Assembly: GCA_023423535.1 (NCBI GenBank)
Contig: JAFAFL010000105.1
Span: forward strand, 1-64,000
Direction of reading: 5' to 3'
Origin: Pseudomonadota bacterium
GTDB lineage: Bacteria; Myxococcota; Myxococcia; Myxococcales; Myxococcaceae
DNA length: 64,000 nucleotides
Part shown: positions 8,027 to 16,695 of the stretch, one piece after another
Layout: each line of letters begins with the position of its first letter
Position numbering within the stretch: the stretch's first letter is position 1
Notes under the pieces: model-generated
What the model saw: the letters and a program-made list of their open reading frames with translations, nothing else
What the model was told of the DNA's origin: nothing
Databases searched by the model: none
Position numbers and translations under genes: made by a program

Positions 8027-8830
8027 CTAGGCCGCCTTCCGCGTCGCGGCGGCGTTCACCACCGGGCGCGAGGGAGGTTGGGCGGCCTGCTCGGCGGCGG
8101 CGGCGGCGGCCCGTTCGGCGGCGGCGTGCTGGGCCATCCGCAGCCGCAGCGCGATGAACACCAGCCCCAGCGCGAGCACCGAGACGAGCACGCCGAGCCC
8201 GATCACGAGGTACCGCATCTTTGCCACCGGGCTCGCGCCGGGCGCCGGGCGCGCCACGCTGGAGACGACCTCGTTGACGACGATGCTCACGTCCTCCGCG
8301 CGCAGGCCTTCCACACTGCCCGCCACGAGGCGCCGGAGGTCCGGCTCGAGGTCGCGCACCCTCCCCGCCTGGCCACTGCGCACGCGCAGCAGCGCGGAGG
8401 CTTTGGCCTGACCTGGCGGCTGTCCTGCCTTCGGCGCCGGCGGGATGACGAGGTGCACCCGCGCGGCCGTCACACCGGCGACGGCGACGAGCGTATTGCC
8501 CAGCTCCTCCTGCAGCGCGTTGACGTACGCCGCGCGCTCCTGCGTGGGCGTGGGGACGATCCCGTTCTCGATCCCGCTGAAGCCCTTCGTCTTCGGCCGG
8601 GGCAGGCCGTGCTCGGTGAGGACCCTCGTCGCCGCGGTGGCCTGCTCCTCCGGAAGCTCGATGGCCCAGGTGGGCTTCTTGCCCTCCTCCGGGACCTTGC
8701 GCGCGTCGAAGCCCTGCTCCAGCAGCAGGGTCTGCAGCTCGTTGGCGTCGGCCTCGTCGAGGCCGTGCTGGATGCGCGCGGTGCACGCGGAGAGAAAGAG
8801 GAGAACGAGGGCGGGGAGTACGCGGGACAT
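8027..8830 (-). CDS. sctJ: Type III secretion inner ring lipoprotein SctJ (YscJ/PrgK/FliF-N family)
   Basis: 267 residues. The signal peptide ends in a lipobox (FLSAC) with acylated Cys at 16. Two small ring-building domains follow (about 20-80 and 110-185; NALQEELGNTL and VTAARVHLVIP are family-typical), then one membrane helix at about 206-230 and an Ala-rich cytoplasmic tail. The lipobox and single C-terminal helix separate it from flagellar FliF, which lacks the lipid anchor and is about twice as long. It forms the inner-membrane ring with SctD, which is not in the window. Confidence 0.94.
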   Translation of the reverse strand: MSRVLPALVLLFLSACTARIQHGLDEADANELQTLLLEQGFDARKVPEEGKKPTWAIELPEEQATAATRVLTEHGLPRPKTKGFSGIENGIVPTPTQERAAYVNALQEELGNTLVAVAGVTAARVHLVIPPAPKAGQPPGQAKASALLRVRSGQAGRVRDLEPDLRRLVAGSVEGLRAEDVSIVVNEVVSSVARPAPGASPVAKMRYLVIGLGVLVSVLALGLVFIALRLRMAQHAAAERAAAAAAEQAAQPPSRPVVNAAATRKAA

Positions 8831-8848
8831 GGGGGCTCCGGGGGACGG

Positions 8849-9319
8849 CTAGACCTGGGTCTGCAGGACCTGCTTCACGCCGGAGGTCGCCTTCTCCACG
8901 ACCTTTCCGGCCAGATCGAGCTCCTGCGTGGCTCGGTAGATCTGCGCCTGCATCGCCAGCAGCTCTGCCGGCGTGAAGCTCTTGCCCGACTGCGCCGCCT
9001 GCAGGATGTGGTCGAGCCGGCGCTGCGCCTGGGCCACCCGATCGAGCGCCTGCGCGCCTTCCGGGGCCCGCACCTGGGGCTTGCCCTCCACCCGCTGCGC
9101 CGACTTCACCTGCGAGACCGACGGCGCCTTCACCACCGCGCCGGGCCGGGCCGTGTCCGAGACCTGCCGGGGCCCCACCTCCGAGGGCGGCCGCGGCGAG
9201 GCGCCGTTGCCCTCGGGCTTGCCCACGCCGTCGAGGACCTTGCCGAACTTCTCCTTGCCCGTCTCGAGGCCCTGCGCGGGAGTTCCGCCCGCGACCGGCC
9301 CCACCTTGTCGATGGCCAT
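8849..9319 (-). CDS. sctI: Type III secretion inner rod protein SctI (EscI/YscI/HrpB family)
   Basis: 156 residues. The last 45 residues (about 112-156) contain FTPAELLAMQAQIYR, then ELDLAGKVVEKATSGVKQ and LQTQV at the end, the conserved C-terminal helix of the EscI/YscI/HrpB inner-rod family. The first 100 residues are Pro/Gly/Ser-rich and poorly ordered. It lies directly upstream of sctJ with an 18-base gap, matching the I-J order of Ysc loci. Longer than the about 80-115 residues usual for rods, because of the N-terminal region. Confidence 0.85.
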   Translation of the reverse strand: MAIDKVGPVAGGTPAQGLETGKEKFGKVLDGVGKPEGNGASPRPPSEVGPRQVSDTARPGAVVKAPSVSQVKSAQRVEGKPQVRAPEGAQALDRVAQAQRRLDHILQAAQSGKSFTPAELLAMQAQIYRATQELDLAGKVVEKATSGVKQVLQTQV

Positions 9320-9331
9320 GGCGTCCTCGCG

Positions 9332-9808
9332 TCAGCGGATGTTGTTGATGGCGGCCTTCGCCGAGTCGTGGCGGACCTTCATGATGTTCGAGATCGCGGT
9401 GAACTCGCGGCTCTCCTGCTGCATGACGTTCTGCAGGCGCAGGTACTCGGCATTGAAGCTGCGTTGCTCGGAGGCCATGAGCTGCTGCGCCTCCAGCAGG
9501 TCCCACTCGTTGCCCTTGGCGCCGCCGGTGCCCGCCGTGCCGCCCGTTCCAGCGGTGCCGCCGACTGCCGTCACCCCGCTCGCCGAGGACGCGACGCCGG
9601 AGATGCCTGCCGCGAGGTTCGCCACCCCGCTCACCGCCGCGCTCACCACCGGCGCGCCGGGGATGAAGGCGCCTGCCACCGCACCGCCCAGCTGCGCGGC
9701 GCCGGTGATCGTCCTCGCCATCACCTGGCCGAAGTCGTTCATCGGCGTCTGGCGCGGCGTGCTCACCGTGATCGCTGTGGACGGGATGCGGTTCGGGTTG
9801 TCGCTCAT
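9332..9808 (-). CDS. Small helical protein in the needle-gene position (possible SctF-like or substrate)
   Basis: 158 residues from the ATG at 9808; a longer frame upstream has no coding character. It has a Thr/Pro-rich start, an Ala/Gly/Val-rich mildly hydrophobic middle (about 30-80), a Gly/Thr/Ala linker (TAGTGGTAGTGG) and a C-terminal helix of about 55 residues rich in Gln, Glu and Asn that ends SAKAAINNIR. The final helix resembles the polar helix of needle or rod proteins, and the gene is first in the rod/ring block, 12 bases before sctI. It is about twice the size of a usual needle subunit. Needle, second rod or early substrate are all possible; none is proven. Confidence 0.6.
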   Translation of the reverse strand: MSDNPNRIPSTAITVSTPRQTPMNDFGQVMARTITGAAQLGGAVAGAFIPGAPVVSAAVSGVANLAAGISGVASSASGVTAVGGTAGTGGTAGTGGAKGNEWDLLEAQQLMASEQRSFNAEYLRLQNVMQQESREFTAISNIMKVRHDSAKAAINNIR

Positions 9809-9925
9809 GTGCGTGCGCCTCCGGACGGACGATGGAGGGCGCACTGCGCGGGGCGTGCCGAGTGCGAGCACGAGCAAATCCGAGCACTTACGGAGAGCAG
9901 CCCCGTCCACGCCGCGAGACACCGT

Positions 9926-9944
9926 CCGAAGAGACGGACTTCGG
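9926..9944 (-). other. Small inverted repeat downstream of the EAL-HDOD gene
   Basis: CCGAAG (9926-9931) and CTTCGG (9939-9944) are perfect arms around a 7-base loop, in the 156-base gap between the end of the EAL-HDOD gene and the first type III gene. An alternative stem CCGTC/GACGG overlaps it. No T-run follows. It may be a weak terminator or an operator for the type III block. Confidence 0.25.
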
Positions 9945-9964
9945 CTCCGCCGGCGCGGGCTGCG

Positions 9965-11182
9965 TCAGCTCGCGGAGACGAGCGTCCGCTGCGCCCAGTC
10001 GAGCGCGTCCGCGAAGGCCCGGCCGATCTCCTCCCCGGGGACGCTGCGTGCATGGGCCAACGCCTCGAGGGGCCCGAAGTCGCCCTGCTCGTAGGCGAGA
10101 GCGGCGCGGAAGAGCTCCGCCGGCACACCTTCACCGCCGCCGAGCAGCGCCTCCTTCACCCGCGGCGCCAGCGCGAGCTGGTCGAGCAGCTCCGGCAGCG
10201 GCCGCCCGATGATCGCGTCCACGTGCGAGAGCAGCCCCATGAGGAAGAGGTCGCCCGCGGCATCCGGAATGCCGAACGGCTGCGCGAGCCGCTCGCAGAA
10301 CTGCGCGCGCACGAGGGTGTCGAGGAGCAGCTCGGTCGGTTTCTGCTCGCCGAGGCTCGTCAGGGTCACCAGCGCGGCCCACCGCCGGAAGGGACGTTCG
10401 CCGAGCAGCGTCAGCGCCTGGCGGATGGAGCGCACCGCGCTGCGCCAGCGGAAGGACGCGCTGTTGAGGTGCCGCAGCAGCTTCACCGACAGCGCCGGAT
10501 CCGCGCGGAGGATCTCCTCCACCTCCACCAGATCGAGCTCACCGCTCACCGCCTGCAGCAGCCGCAGCCGGGACAGCGTGGAGCCGGGCACGTCGCGGGC
10601 GCTGATCATCTGGGGGCGCGCGAAGAAGTAGCCCTGGAAGAGCTCGTAGCCCATGCGCCGGGCCGCTTCGAAGTCCTCGCGCGTCTCCACTTTTTCCGCG
10701 AGGAAACGAAGGCCGGGGCGGCGGTGACGGCGGACGAGCGCCTCGCGCTCCTCGGGGGCGGTGGCGAGGAAGTCCACCTTGATGATGTCTGCCACCGCGA
10801 TCAGCGGCTCGCAGCCGGGCCGGAAGACGAAGTCGTCGAGCGCGATGAGGTAGCCCGCGCTGCGTAGGGCAAAGGCGGCGGCAAAGACGTCCTCGTCGAG
10901 CTCCACCGTCTCCAGCAGCTCCACCACCGCGATCTCCGGCGGCAGCAGCGTGGCGAGGCCCTCCACGAGAACCTCGCGGTTCACGTTCACGAACAGCCGG
11001 GCGCCGCCCGCGAGCGTCTCGAGGCCGAACACGTGCAACGCGTCGTGGATGACCCGCGGCGAGGCCTGGTCCGAGTGCTTGCGCACGAAGACGTTCTCCG
11101 GACCGGCACGGAAGAGCAGCTCGTACGCATACACGTTCAGGCGCTCGTCGAAGATGGGCTGGCGCGCGACGAAGAGGTCCAT
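9965..11182 (-). CDS. EAL-HDOD signalling protein (YuxH/CdgJ type)
   Basis: 405 residues. An N-terminal EAL-type domain (about 1-190) starts with FVARQPIFD, typical of the YuxH subgroup. The signature EAL is changed to ELL (21-23), although several metal-site residues remain (N66, E91, D116-D117, K164) and the end motif FQGYFFARP is present. A C-terminal HDOD domain (about 200-390) follows. Proteins of this architecture usually bind partners rather than hydrolyse cyclic di-GMP, and in other bacteria affect motility; activity here is doubtful. It is upstream of and co-directional with the type III block, 156 bases away, and sits close to the end of the patatin gene. Confidence 0.9.
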   Translation of the reverse strand: MDLFVARQPIFDERLNVYAYELLFRAGPENVFVRKHSDQASPRVIHDALHVFGLETLAGGARLFVNVNREVLVEGLATLLPPEIAVVELLETVELDEDVFAAAFALRSAGYLIALDDFVFRPGCEPLIAVADIIKVDFLATAPEEREALVRRHRRPGLRFLAEKVETREDFEAARRMGYELFQGYFFARPQMISARDVPGSTLSRLRLLQAVSGELDLVEVEEILRADPALSVKLLRHLNSASFRWRSAVRSIRQALTLLGERPFRRWAALVTLTSLGEQKPTELLLDTLVRAQFCERLAQPFGIPDAAGDLFLMGLLSHVDAIIGRPLPELLDQLALAPRVKEALLGGGEGVPAELFRAALAYEQGDFGPLEALAHARSVPGEEIGRAFADALDWAQRTLVSAS

Positions 11183-11197
11183 GGACGCGCAGCCTCC

Positions 11198-12484
11198 TCA
11201 GCCCGCCACCTGCGATGGGTCGGAAGGCTCGGGAGTCGAGACCGGCGCTGTCGGGGCTCTCGTTCCATCGAAGAAGGCGAGCAGCTCTTCCCGTCTCGCG
11301 TGGGTGTCCTCCATCCCCAGCTCCACGAGGTCGCGCGCATAGGCGCCGTCGAAGAGGAGGTAGCTGGCGAGATCCGCCTCGGTCATCAGCTGGCTCTGCG
11401 CGATGCGGTGCAGGAGCTTCGTGGGCAAGGAAGGTGACGCCACGTCCTCCAGCCGGTCGCGCTTCGCATGCCCCGCCGCGAGCTGCGCGATGTCGCGCGA
11501 GGGCCGGAGCACGAGATCCTTCACCACCCGATAAGGCTGCCCGCGCAGCTCCGCCACCGTCTCGTTCATCTGCGCGAGGAAGCCGGGGCCGTAGGTCGCC
11601 ACGCCCTTCTCGAGCATGGCGTTGAAGCGGTGCAGCCGGTCGAGATCGTAATCCGTCCGGTCGAGCATCAGCGCGTTGAGCACCTTGCCCATCACTTGCG
11701 GCGTGGCGGGGTACTCGCGGGGAAGCGCGGGACGCGCGCTGCTGCCGGCGCCTCCGGGCTTGTGCTTGAGCGAGACGATGAGCACCCGCTCCGCGCCGAG
11801 CCGAAGCGCAGGAGAGAGCGGCGTGTTCTGACGAAGCGAACCGTCGCAGTAGTACTCGTCGCCGACGCGCACCGCGCGGAAGAGCAGCGGGATGGCGGCG
11901 GAGGCCAGCGCGTGCTCCGGCCCGAGGATCGCCTCGCGCGCTTCGGTGGTGGGATCGCGGCTCCAGGGAGGCACCCCGCCCTGCCGCTGCTGCACGAACA
12001 CCACCGTGCGCCCGCTGGCGATCTGGGTGGTGCTGACCGAGACGGCGCTGAACAGCCCGCGCGCGAGGTTCGCGCACACGCGGGACCAGGAGACGCGGGT
12101 GCGGACCATCTCCTCCAGCGGCTCGGGGTGGAGGAGGTCGTAGAGGCGCCAGCCCTCGGGGCGCACCGGCTCGTTCGTCGCCGCCCGCCAGAGCTTGCGC
12201 GAGATCGTCCAGAGGTCTTCGCCATCGACCTTGTAGACCTGCTCCAACGAGAGCTCGCCCCACATCTCCGCGAGCTCTTTGCCCTGCGTGTCCGGGCTGT
12301 CCATCGTCGCGGCGAGAAAGCAGGCGGTGATCGCGCCGACGCTCGTGCCGCAGAGGATGTCCAGCGGCACGTGCGCGCCCAGGCTCTTCGGCAGCTCCTC
12401 TCGGAGGTAGCGGATGACGCCGGCCTCGTAGGCTCCGCGCGCGCCGCCGCCCGACAGCACCAACCCCACCTTCCCAACGGTCAC
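11198..12484 (-). CDS. Patatin-like phospholipase
   Basis: 428 residues. The oxyanion loop is SGGGARGAYEAG (11-22), the nucleophile elbow is GTSVG with Ser48, and the catalytic Asp is D214 in CDGSLRQNTPL, so the Ser-Asp dyad is intact. The family hydrolyses acyl esters of phospholipids. There is no signal peptide, so it should be cytosolic unless exported another way. Patatin proteins include ExoU-type effectors of type III systems; the neighbourhood of a type III locus makes that worth noting, but the gene is not in the operon and nothing in the sequence shows secretion. The C-terminal 180 residues are a helical extension of unknown role. Confidence 0.9.
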   Translation of the reverse strand: MTVGKVGLVLSGGGARGAYEAGVIRYLREELPKSLGAHVPLDILCGTSVGAITACFLAATMDSPDTQGKELAEMWGELSLEQVYKVDGEDLWTISRKLWRAATNEPVRPEGWRLYDLLHPEPLEEMVRTRVSWSRVCANLARGLFSAVSVSTTQIASGRTVVFVQQRQGGVPPWSRDPTTEAREAILGPEHALASAAIPLLFRAVRVGDEYYCDGSLRQNTPLSPALRLGAERVLIVSLKHKPGGAGSSARPALPREYPATPQVMGKVLNALMLDRTDYDLDRLHRFNAMLEKGVATYGPGFLAQMNETVAELRGQPYRVVKDLVLRPSRDIAQLAAGHAKRDRLEDVASPSLPTKLLHRIAQSQLMTEADLASYLLFDGAYARDLVELGMEDTHARREELLAFFDGTRAPTAPVSTPEPSDPSQVAG

Positions 12485-12567
12485 CGGCGCCTCCAGAAAT
12501 TTGCGCTCGCTACAGGGCGGTACAGACTCGTCGCTCGGCCCGCGGACGCGTATAGGGCGGCCGCATG

Positions 12568-12573
12568 AAGGAG
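12568..12573 (+). promoter_or_regulatory. Ribosome-binding site that decides the PilZ protein start
   Basis: AAGGAG 6 bases before the ATG at 12580. It lies inside the alternative reading that would start at 12565, so the downstream start is preferred. Confidence 0.6.
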
Positions 12574-12579
12574 CGTCGC

Positions 12580-12903
12580 ATGCACGTCACCGAGACCCAA
12601 CCCTCTCGTGAGCGCTTCCACCCGCGCGTGGACGCAGGCTTCATGGTCAAGCTGCTCGTGGGCGGCCGGCCGATCATCGCCAAGGCCGAGAACCTCTCGA
12701 TGAACGGGCTCTACGTGCAGTGCGACGCGCTGGGCAACGTGGGGCGCTGCACCGTCGTGCTGCCCCTGCCGAACGACCGCGAGGTGGTGTGCGGCTGCAT
12801 CGTGCGCAGGCTCGACGGCGACGGCATCGCGCTCGAGTTCGACGGGCTCGACTGGGACGACATGTTCGCGCTCGCGCGGTTTCTCCACCCTCGGCTGCCG
12901 TAG
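12580..12903 (+). CDS. PilZ domain protein
   Basis: 107 residues, a single PilZ domain. The cyclic di-GMP motifs are present: RxxxR (RFHPR, 12-16) and NLSMNG (38-43). Family members bind cyclic di-GMP and act on partner proteins, often in motility or exopolysaccharide control. The ATG at 12580 is chosen because AAGGAG (12568-12573) lies 6 bases before it; an ATG at 12565 would add 5 residues but has a poorer ribosome-binding site. Divergent from the patatin gene and convergent with the receiver gene, from which it is separated by 6 bases. Confidence 0.9.
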   Translation: MHVTETQPSRERFHPRVDAGFMVKLLVGGRPIIAKAENLSMNGLYVQCDALGNVGRCTVVLPLPNDREVVCGCIVRRLDGDGIALEFDGLDWDDMFALARFLHPRLP

Positions 12904-12909
12904 GCCGCA

Positions 12910-13314
12910 TCAACCGGCGGCGGCGGTCTCGCGCTCTTCGCGCAGCCGCGTGACCAGTGCCATCAGCTCGAGGCTCCGGAAGGGCTTCTGGATGTAGCCG
13001 TCCGCGCCCGCGCGGGTGGCGGTGTCGATGTCGCTCTTTCGCGCCTTGGCGGTGAGCATGTAGAGCGGGACCGCGCGCGTGACGGGGTCGCTCTTCATCA
13101 TCCGGCAGACGGTGATGCCGTCCATCAAGGGCAGCACCACGTCGAGGAGGATGAGGTCAAAGGCGCCGCCGCGCGCGAGCTTGAGGCCCTCCACGCCGTT
13201 CTCCGCGCAGGTGACCTGGACCTCGCCGTCGCTGAGCATGCTGCGCACCAGCTCACGGATCACCGGCTCGTCTTCCACGAGCAGAATGTTGAATCCCGAG
13301 CTGAACGCCCCCAT
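12910..13314 (-). CDS. Stand-alone response-regulator receiver protein
   Basis: 134 residues from the ATG at 13314 (a GTG 18 bases upstream is possible). A single receiver domain: acidic pocket VEDE (13-16), phosphoacceptor D58 in LLDVVLPLMDG, Thr88 and Lys110 in IQKPF. There is no output domain. Such proteins relay phosphate or bind a partner such as a kinase or motor. No kinase gene is adjacent, so it is probably served by an orphan histidine kinase elsewhere. Confidence 0.93.
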   Translation of the reverse strand: MGAFSSGFNILLVEDEPVIRELVRSMLSDGEVQVTCAENGVEGLKLARGGAFDLILLDVVLPLMDGITVCRMMKSDPVTRAVPLYMLTAKARKSDIDTATRAGADGYIQKPFRSLELMALVTRLREERETAAAG

Positions 13315-13410
13315 GGGTGGCACTATACCCACGGGCCTCTGTCGCTCCGCCAGCAGTAGGCGTTTGTGCGACAGCGCCTTGCGTCAACAGGTGGTCACTG
13401 AGGCCGGCGG

Positions 13411-15975
13411 CTACTCGTAGGCGAGCGCGTCCACCACGTCGAGGCCTGCCGCGCGCCGCGCCGGGTAGATGCCGGCGAGCACCGCGCAGACGCTCGCGGC
13501 GAGCACCATCTGAACCGCGATGCCCACGGGGAAGACGAATGGGAAGGACCAGCCGGTGCCCTGGGTGCCGACCACGTGGGTGACGATGAGGCCCATCACC
13601 GATCCGGTGGTCACCCCGAGCAGCCCGCCGGTGAGCCCGATGAGCGCGGCCTCGCCGGTGAAGAGCCGGATGATGTGGCCGCGCGCGGCGCCGATGGCCC
13701 GGAGCAGGCCGATCTCGCGCGTGCGGTCGAGCACCGCGGCCAGCAGCGTGTTGATGACGCCGAGCAGCGCGAGCAGCACCGCCACCGCCTCCATCGCGTT
13801 CGTCACCGCGAAGGCGGCGTCCACCATGCCCATGGCTTCGTCGCGCAGCTCGTTGTTCGAGAGCGCGTAGAGGTCGTACTGCTGGCCCCAGCGCGCGGTG
13901 ATCGCCTGGCGCACGCTCTCCAGCTGGGACTCGTCCTTCAGGTAGACCTCGAAGGTGTCCACCCGGTCGTCGCCGAACCAGGAGATGAAGAGGTCGCGGT
14001 CCATGAAGATCGCGCCCTGGTCGCTGGTGTAGTCGATGATCACCGCGCCGACCGTCAGCGTCTGCGTGCCGCCGGGCGTGTGCAGCGGGAAGGTGTCGCC
14101 GGGTTTCAGGTCGCGGCGCCGCGCGAGGTTCTCGGAGACGGTGACGTGGCCCTTCGCGCGCTCCTCGGCGGTGGGGTTCCGGCCCGCGAGGATCGTGGAG
14201 TGCGAGTGCGCGTAGTAGATCTCCGGCCGCAGCGAGATGAGGTACACGCGCAGGTCGAGCACGTCGTGCTGGAAGAGGCGCACGAAGTCCACCGACTCCA
14301 CGCCTGGCAGCTTCTCCATCTCGAGGCCGATGTCCGGGGACATGGGCACGTTCTTCACCCCGCCGAGCTTCGCGGACGAGGTGACGAAGAGATCCGCGGG
14401 AACGGACTGCTCGATCCACTTGAGCGAGGCGACGCGGAACGAGCCCACGAAGCCGCCGATGCAGACGGTCATCGCCACGCCGATCGCGAGGGCGGCGACG
14501 GGGACCGCGGTGCGTCCGGGGGCTCGGGAGAAGTTGTCCGCCGCGAGCCTGCCGCTGACGCCGAGCAGCGCCTGCGCCGGCCGCGCGAAGACTGGCTGCA
14601 GGTAGCGCAGGAGCACCGGCGCGAGCAGCGTGGCGCCCATCAAGGTCGCGAAGATCGCGAGGTAGCCGCCGACGGGGACGTTCTCCAGCGGCGGCGGGAT
14701 GAGGGTCAGCGGCCAGACCGCGAGCAGCAGGAGCACACCGCCCACGGTGGCGGCGCGCGGGATCCGGCGCACGTCCGCGCCCACCGCGGCGTCTCGGCGC
14801 AGGGCCTCCACCGGCTGGACCTCGGAGGCCTTCCACGAAGGCTGCAGGGCCGCGAACGCGCTGCCCACCACGCCGAAGAAGATGCCGAGGCCGAGCTGCA
14901 GCGGGCCGACCGTCACTTCGCCCGCGTTCACGTTCACGTAGAGGGAGGTGACCGCGTCCTCCACGAAGCCGATGGCCGCGCGCGCGATGAGCACGCCGAA
15001 CGGGAGGCCGAGCACCGTGCCGATGATGCCGAGGACGAGTGCTTCGAGCGTGAAGAGCGCGCGGAGCGAGGTGCGGGTGGCGCCGATGGCGCGCAGGGTT
15101 CCGATCTCGCGGCGCCGCTGCAGCACGCCGATGGAGATGGTGTTGTAGACGAGGAACACGCCCACCAGCAGCGCCACGCCCGAGCCGATGTTCAGGCCCA
15201 GCTGGAAGGAGCGCACCATCTTCGCCACGCTGCCGCCGCGGCGGCTCGGGCGCTCGATCTCGAACTGGGTGCCGAGCGCGGTCCGCAGGGACGCCTGCAC
15301 CGCCTCCACGCCGACCGTGCCGTCCACCGCCACGTCGATGCGATCCACCGTGCGGCCGCGCCCGAACGCCTCCTGCGCGGAGCCGATGTACATGATGCCC
15401 ACCGAGCCGCCGAAGGCCTTCACCGGGCCGGATTCGGCGATCAGCGCGTGGACGATGAAGTCCTTCGCGCCCTCGCGGGTGACGAGCCCGAAGGTGTCGC
15501 CGACCTTCAGGCCGTGGCGTTCGGCGAAGCGCTCGGCGACGAGCATCCGGTCGGTGCTGTTGAGGAACTCGAGATCCTCCGCCATCGCGGAGATGTCGCC
15601 CTCCTTCGCCTGGTAGTCGCGGAAGTAGCCGTCGTCGAGCAGGTCCACGCCCATCACGTAGAGGCTCTCGCCGGGAGAGCCTGCCACGGGGGCGATGACG
15701 GTCATGCCGCCGCTCGCCGCGGTGACGCCGGGCGTCTGGCGCACGGTCTCCACGAGCTCTTCGTCGAAGCCCGAGGCGCTGCCGGCGACGGTGAGGTCCG
15801 CCTTGCCCGCGATGGTGTCCACGGTGGAGCGGAAGGCGTCGAGCACCGTCTCGTTGATCGCGGCGATGCCCACCATCGTGGCCACGCCCACGGCCACGCC
15901 GAGGATGGTCAGCGCAGTGCGCAGCGGCGCGCCGAACAGGTGGCGCACGGAGACGAGCCGGAGGAGCTGGAGCAT
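13411..15975 (-). CDS. FtsX/MacB-type ABC transporter permease (two-unit)
   Basis: 854 residues. The layout is helix, periplasmic MacB-type domain (about 45-230), three helices of an FtsX domain (about 265-390), two linker helices, a second periplasmic domain and a second FtsX domain (about 730-850, ending RAAGLDVVDALAYE). The doubled form is typical of large exporters of lipoproteins or lipids. It begins 18 bases after the ABC ATPase gene, so the two form one transporter. This is the last gene of the long run that starts with the MoxR ATPase, suggesting a shared role in the cell envelope. Confidence 0.92.
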   Translation of the reverse strand: MLQLLRLVSVRHLFGAPLRTALTILGVAVGVATMVGIAAINETVLDAFRSTVDTIAGKADLTVAGSASGFDEELVETVRQTPGVTAASGGMTVIAPVAGSPGESLYVMGVDLLDDGYFRDYQAKEGDISAMAEDLEFLNSTDRMLVAERFAERHGLKVGDTFGLVTREGAKDFIVHALIAESGPVKAFGGSVGIMYIGSAQEAFGRGRTVDRIDVAVDGTVGVEAVQASLRTALGTQFEIERPSRRGGSVAKMVRSFQLGLNIGSGVALLVGVFLVYNTISIGVLQRRREIGTLRAIGATRTSLRALFTLEALVLGIIGTVLGLPFGVLIARAAIGFVEDAVTSLYVNVNAGEVTVGPLQLGLGIFFGVVGSAFAALQPSWKASEVQPVEALRRDAAVGADVRRIPRAATVGGVLLLLAVWPLTLIPPPLENVPVGGYLAIFATLMGATLLAPVLLRYLQPVFARPAQALLGVSGRLAADNFSRAPGRTAVPVAALAIGVAMTVCIGGFVGSFRVASLKWIEQSVPADLFVTSSAKLGGVKNVPMSPDIGLEMEKLPGVESVDFVRLFQHDVLDLRVYLISLRPEIYYAHSHSTILAGRNPTAEERAKGHVTVSENLARRRDLKPGDTFPLHTPGGTQTLTVGAVIIDYTSDQGAIFMDRDLFISWFGDDRVDTFEVYLKDESQLESVRQAITARWGQQYDLYALSNNELRDEAMGMVDAAFAVTNAMEAVAVLLALLGVINTLLAAVLDRTREIGLLRAIGAARGHIIRLFTGEAALIGLTGGLLGVTTGSVMGLIVTHVVGTQGTGWSFPFVFPVGIAVQMVLAASVCAVLAGIYPARRAAGLDVVDALAYE

Positions 15976-15993
15976 GACGGGTGCCGGACGACG

Positions 15994-16695
15994 TTAAGCC
16001 GCCACGCCCTCCCCGTTCGTCACCAGCTCGTCGCCGACGATGACGCCGTCCTTCAAGCGCACGATGCGATCGCCCACGGCCGCGGCCTTCTCGTCGTGGG
16101 TGACCATCACCACGGTGAGGTTGCGCTCGCGGGTGGCCTCGCGGATGAGGCGGAGGACCTCCACGCCGGTGCGCGAGTCGAGGTTGCCGGTGGGCTCGTC
16201 GGCGAGCAGCAGTGCGGGCTGGATGAGCAGCGCGCGCGCCACGGCGACCCGCTGCATCTCGCCGCCGGAGAGCTCGTCGGGACGGTGGTGGTCGCGGCCC
16301 TTGAGGCCGACGCGGTGGAGGAGCTCGCGCGCGGGCCCCTCCAGCTCGCCGCGGGGACGGCCGGAGAGCAGGCCGGGGAGGATGACGTTCTCCAGCGCGG
16401 TGAGCGTGGGGAGCAGGTTGAAGAACTGGAAGATGTAGCCGAGGCGCTCGCGGCGGAAACGCGCGAGGTCCGAGTCGCGCAGCTTGGAGAGCTCGCGGCC
16501 GTCGATGGTGAGCGAGCCCGCGGTGGGGACGTCCAGCGCGCCGAGGAGGTTCAGCAGCGTGCTCTTGCCCGAGCCAGACTGGCCCATGACCGAGAGGAAC
16601 TGCCCCTTCGGCACGTGGAGGTGCTCGACGGAGAGCGCCTTCAGCTCGGTGCGCCCGCGCCGGTACACCTTCGAGACGTTCTTCACCTCGATCAT
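15994..16695 (-). CDS. ABC transporter ATP-binding protein (LolD/MacB type)
   Basis: 233 residues with every nucleotide-binding motif: Walker A GQSGSGKST (38-46), signature LSGGEMQRVAVARAL, Walker B LLLADEPTGNLDS and the switch His (VMVTHDEKA). The LolD-like Q-loop area IFQFFNLLPTLTALENV is typical of the MacB/LolD/FtsE group. It powers the permease encoded next. Its ATG at 16695 overlaps the batE stop by 4 bases, so it is translationally coupled to the Bat genes. Confidence 0.95.
   Translation of the reverse strand: MIEVKNVSKVYRRGRTELKALSVEHLHVPKGQFLSVMGQSGSGKSTLLNLLGALDVPTAGSLTIDGRELSKLRDSDLARFRRERLGYIFQFFNLLPTLTALENVILPGLLSGRPRGELEGPARELLHRVGLKGRDHHRPDELSGGEMQRVAVARALLIQPALLLADEPTGNLDSRTGVEVLRLIREATRERNLTVVMVTHDEKAAAVGDRIVRLKDGVIVGDELVTNGEGVAA

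Noticed and set aside
9965..11182. Active cyclic di-GMP phosphodiesterase
   Set aside because: The EAL signature is ELL and the YuxH/CdgJ-type architecture is usually inactive, so enzymatic activity was not claimed.
11198..12484. Patatin as a type III effector
   Set aside because: It is near the locus but in a separate unit, with no chaperone gene or secretion signal recognised, so the idea is not supported.
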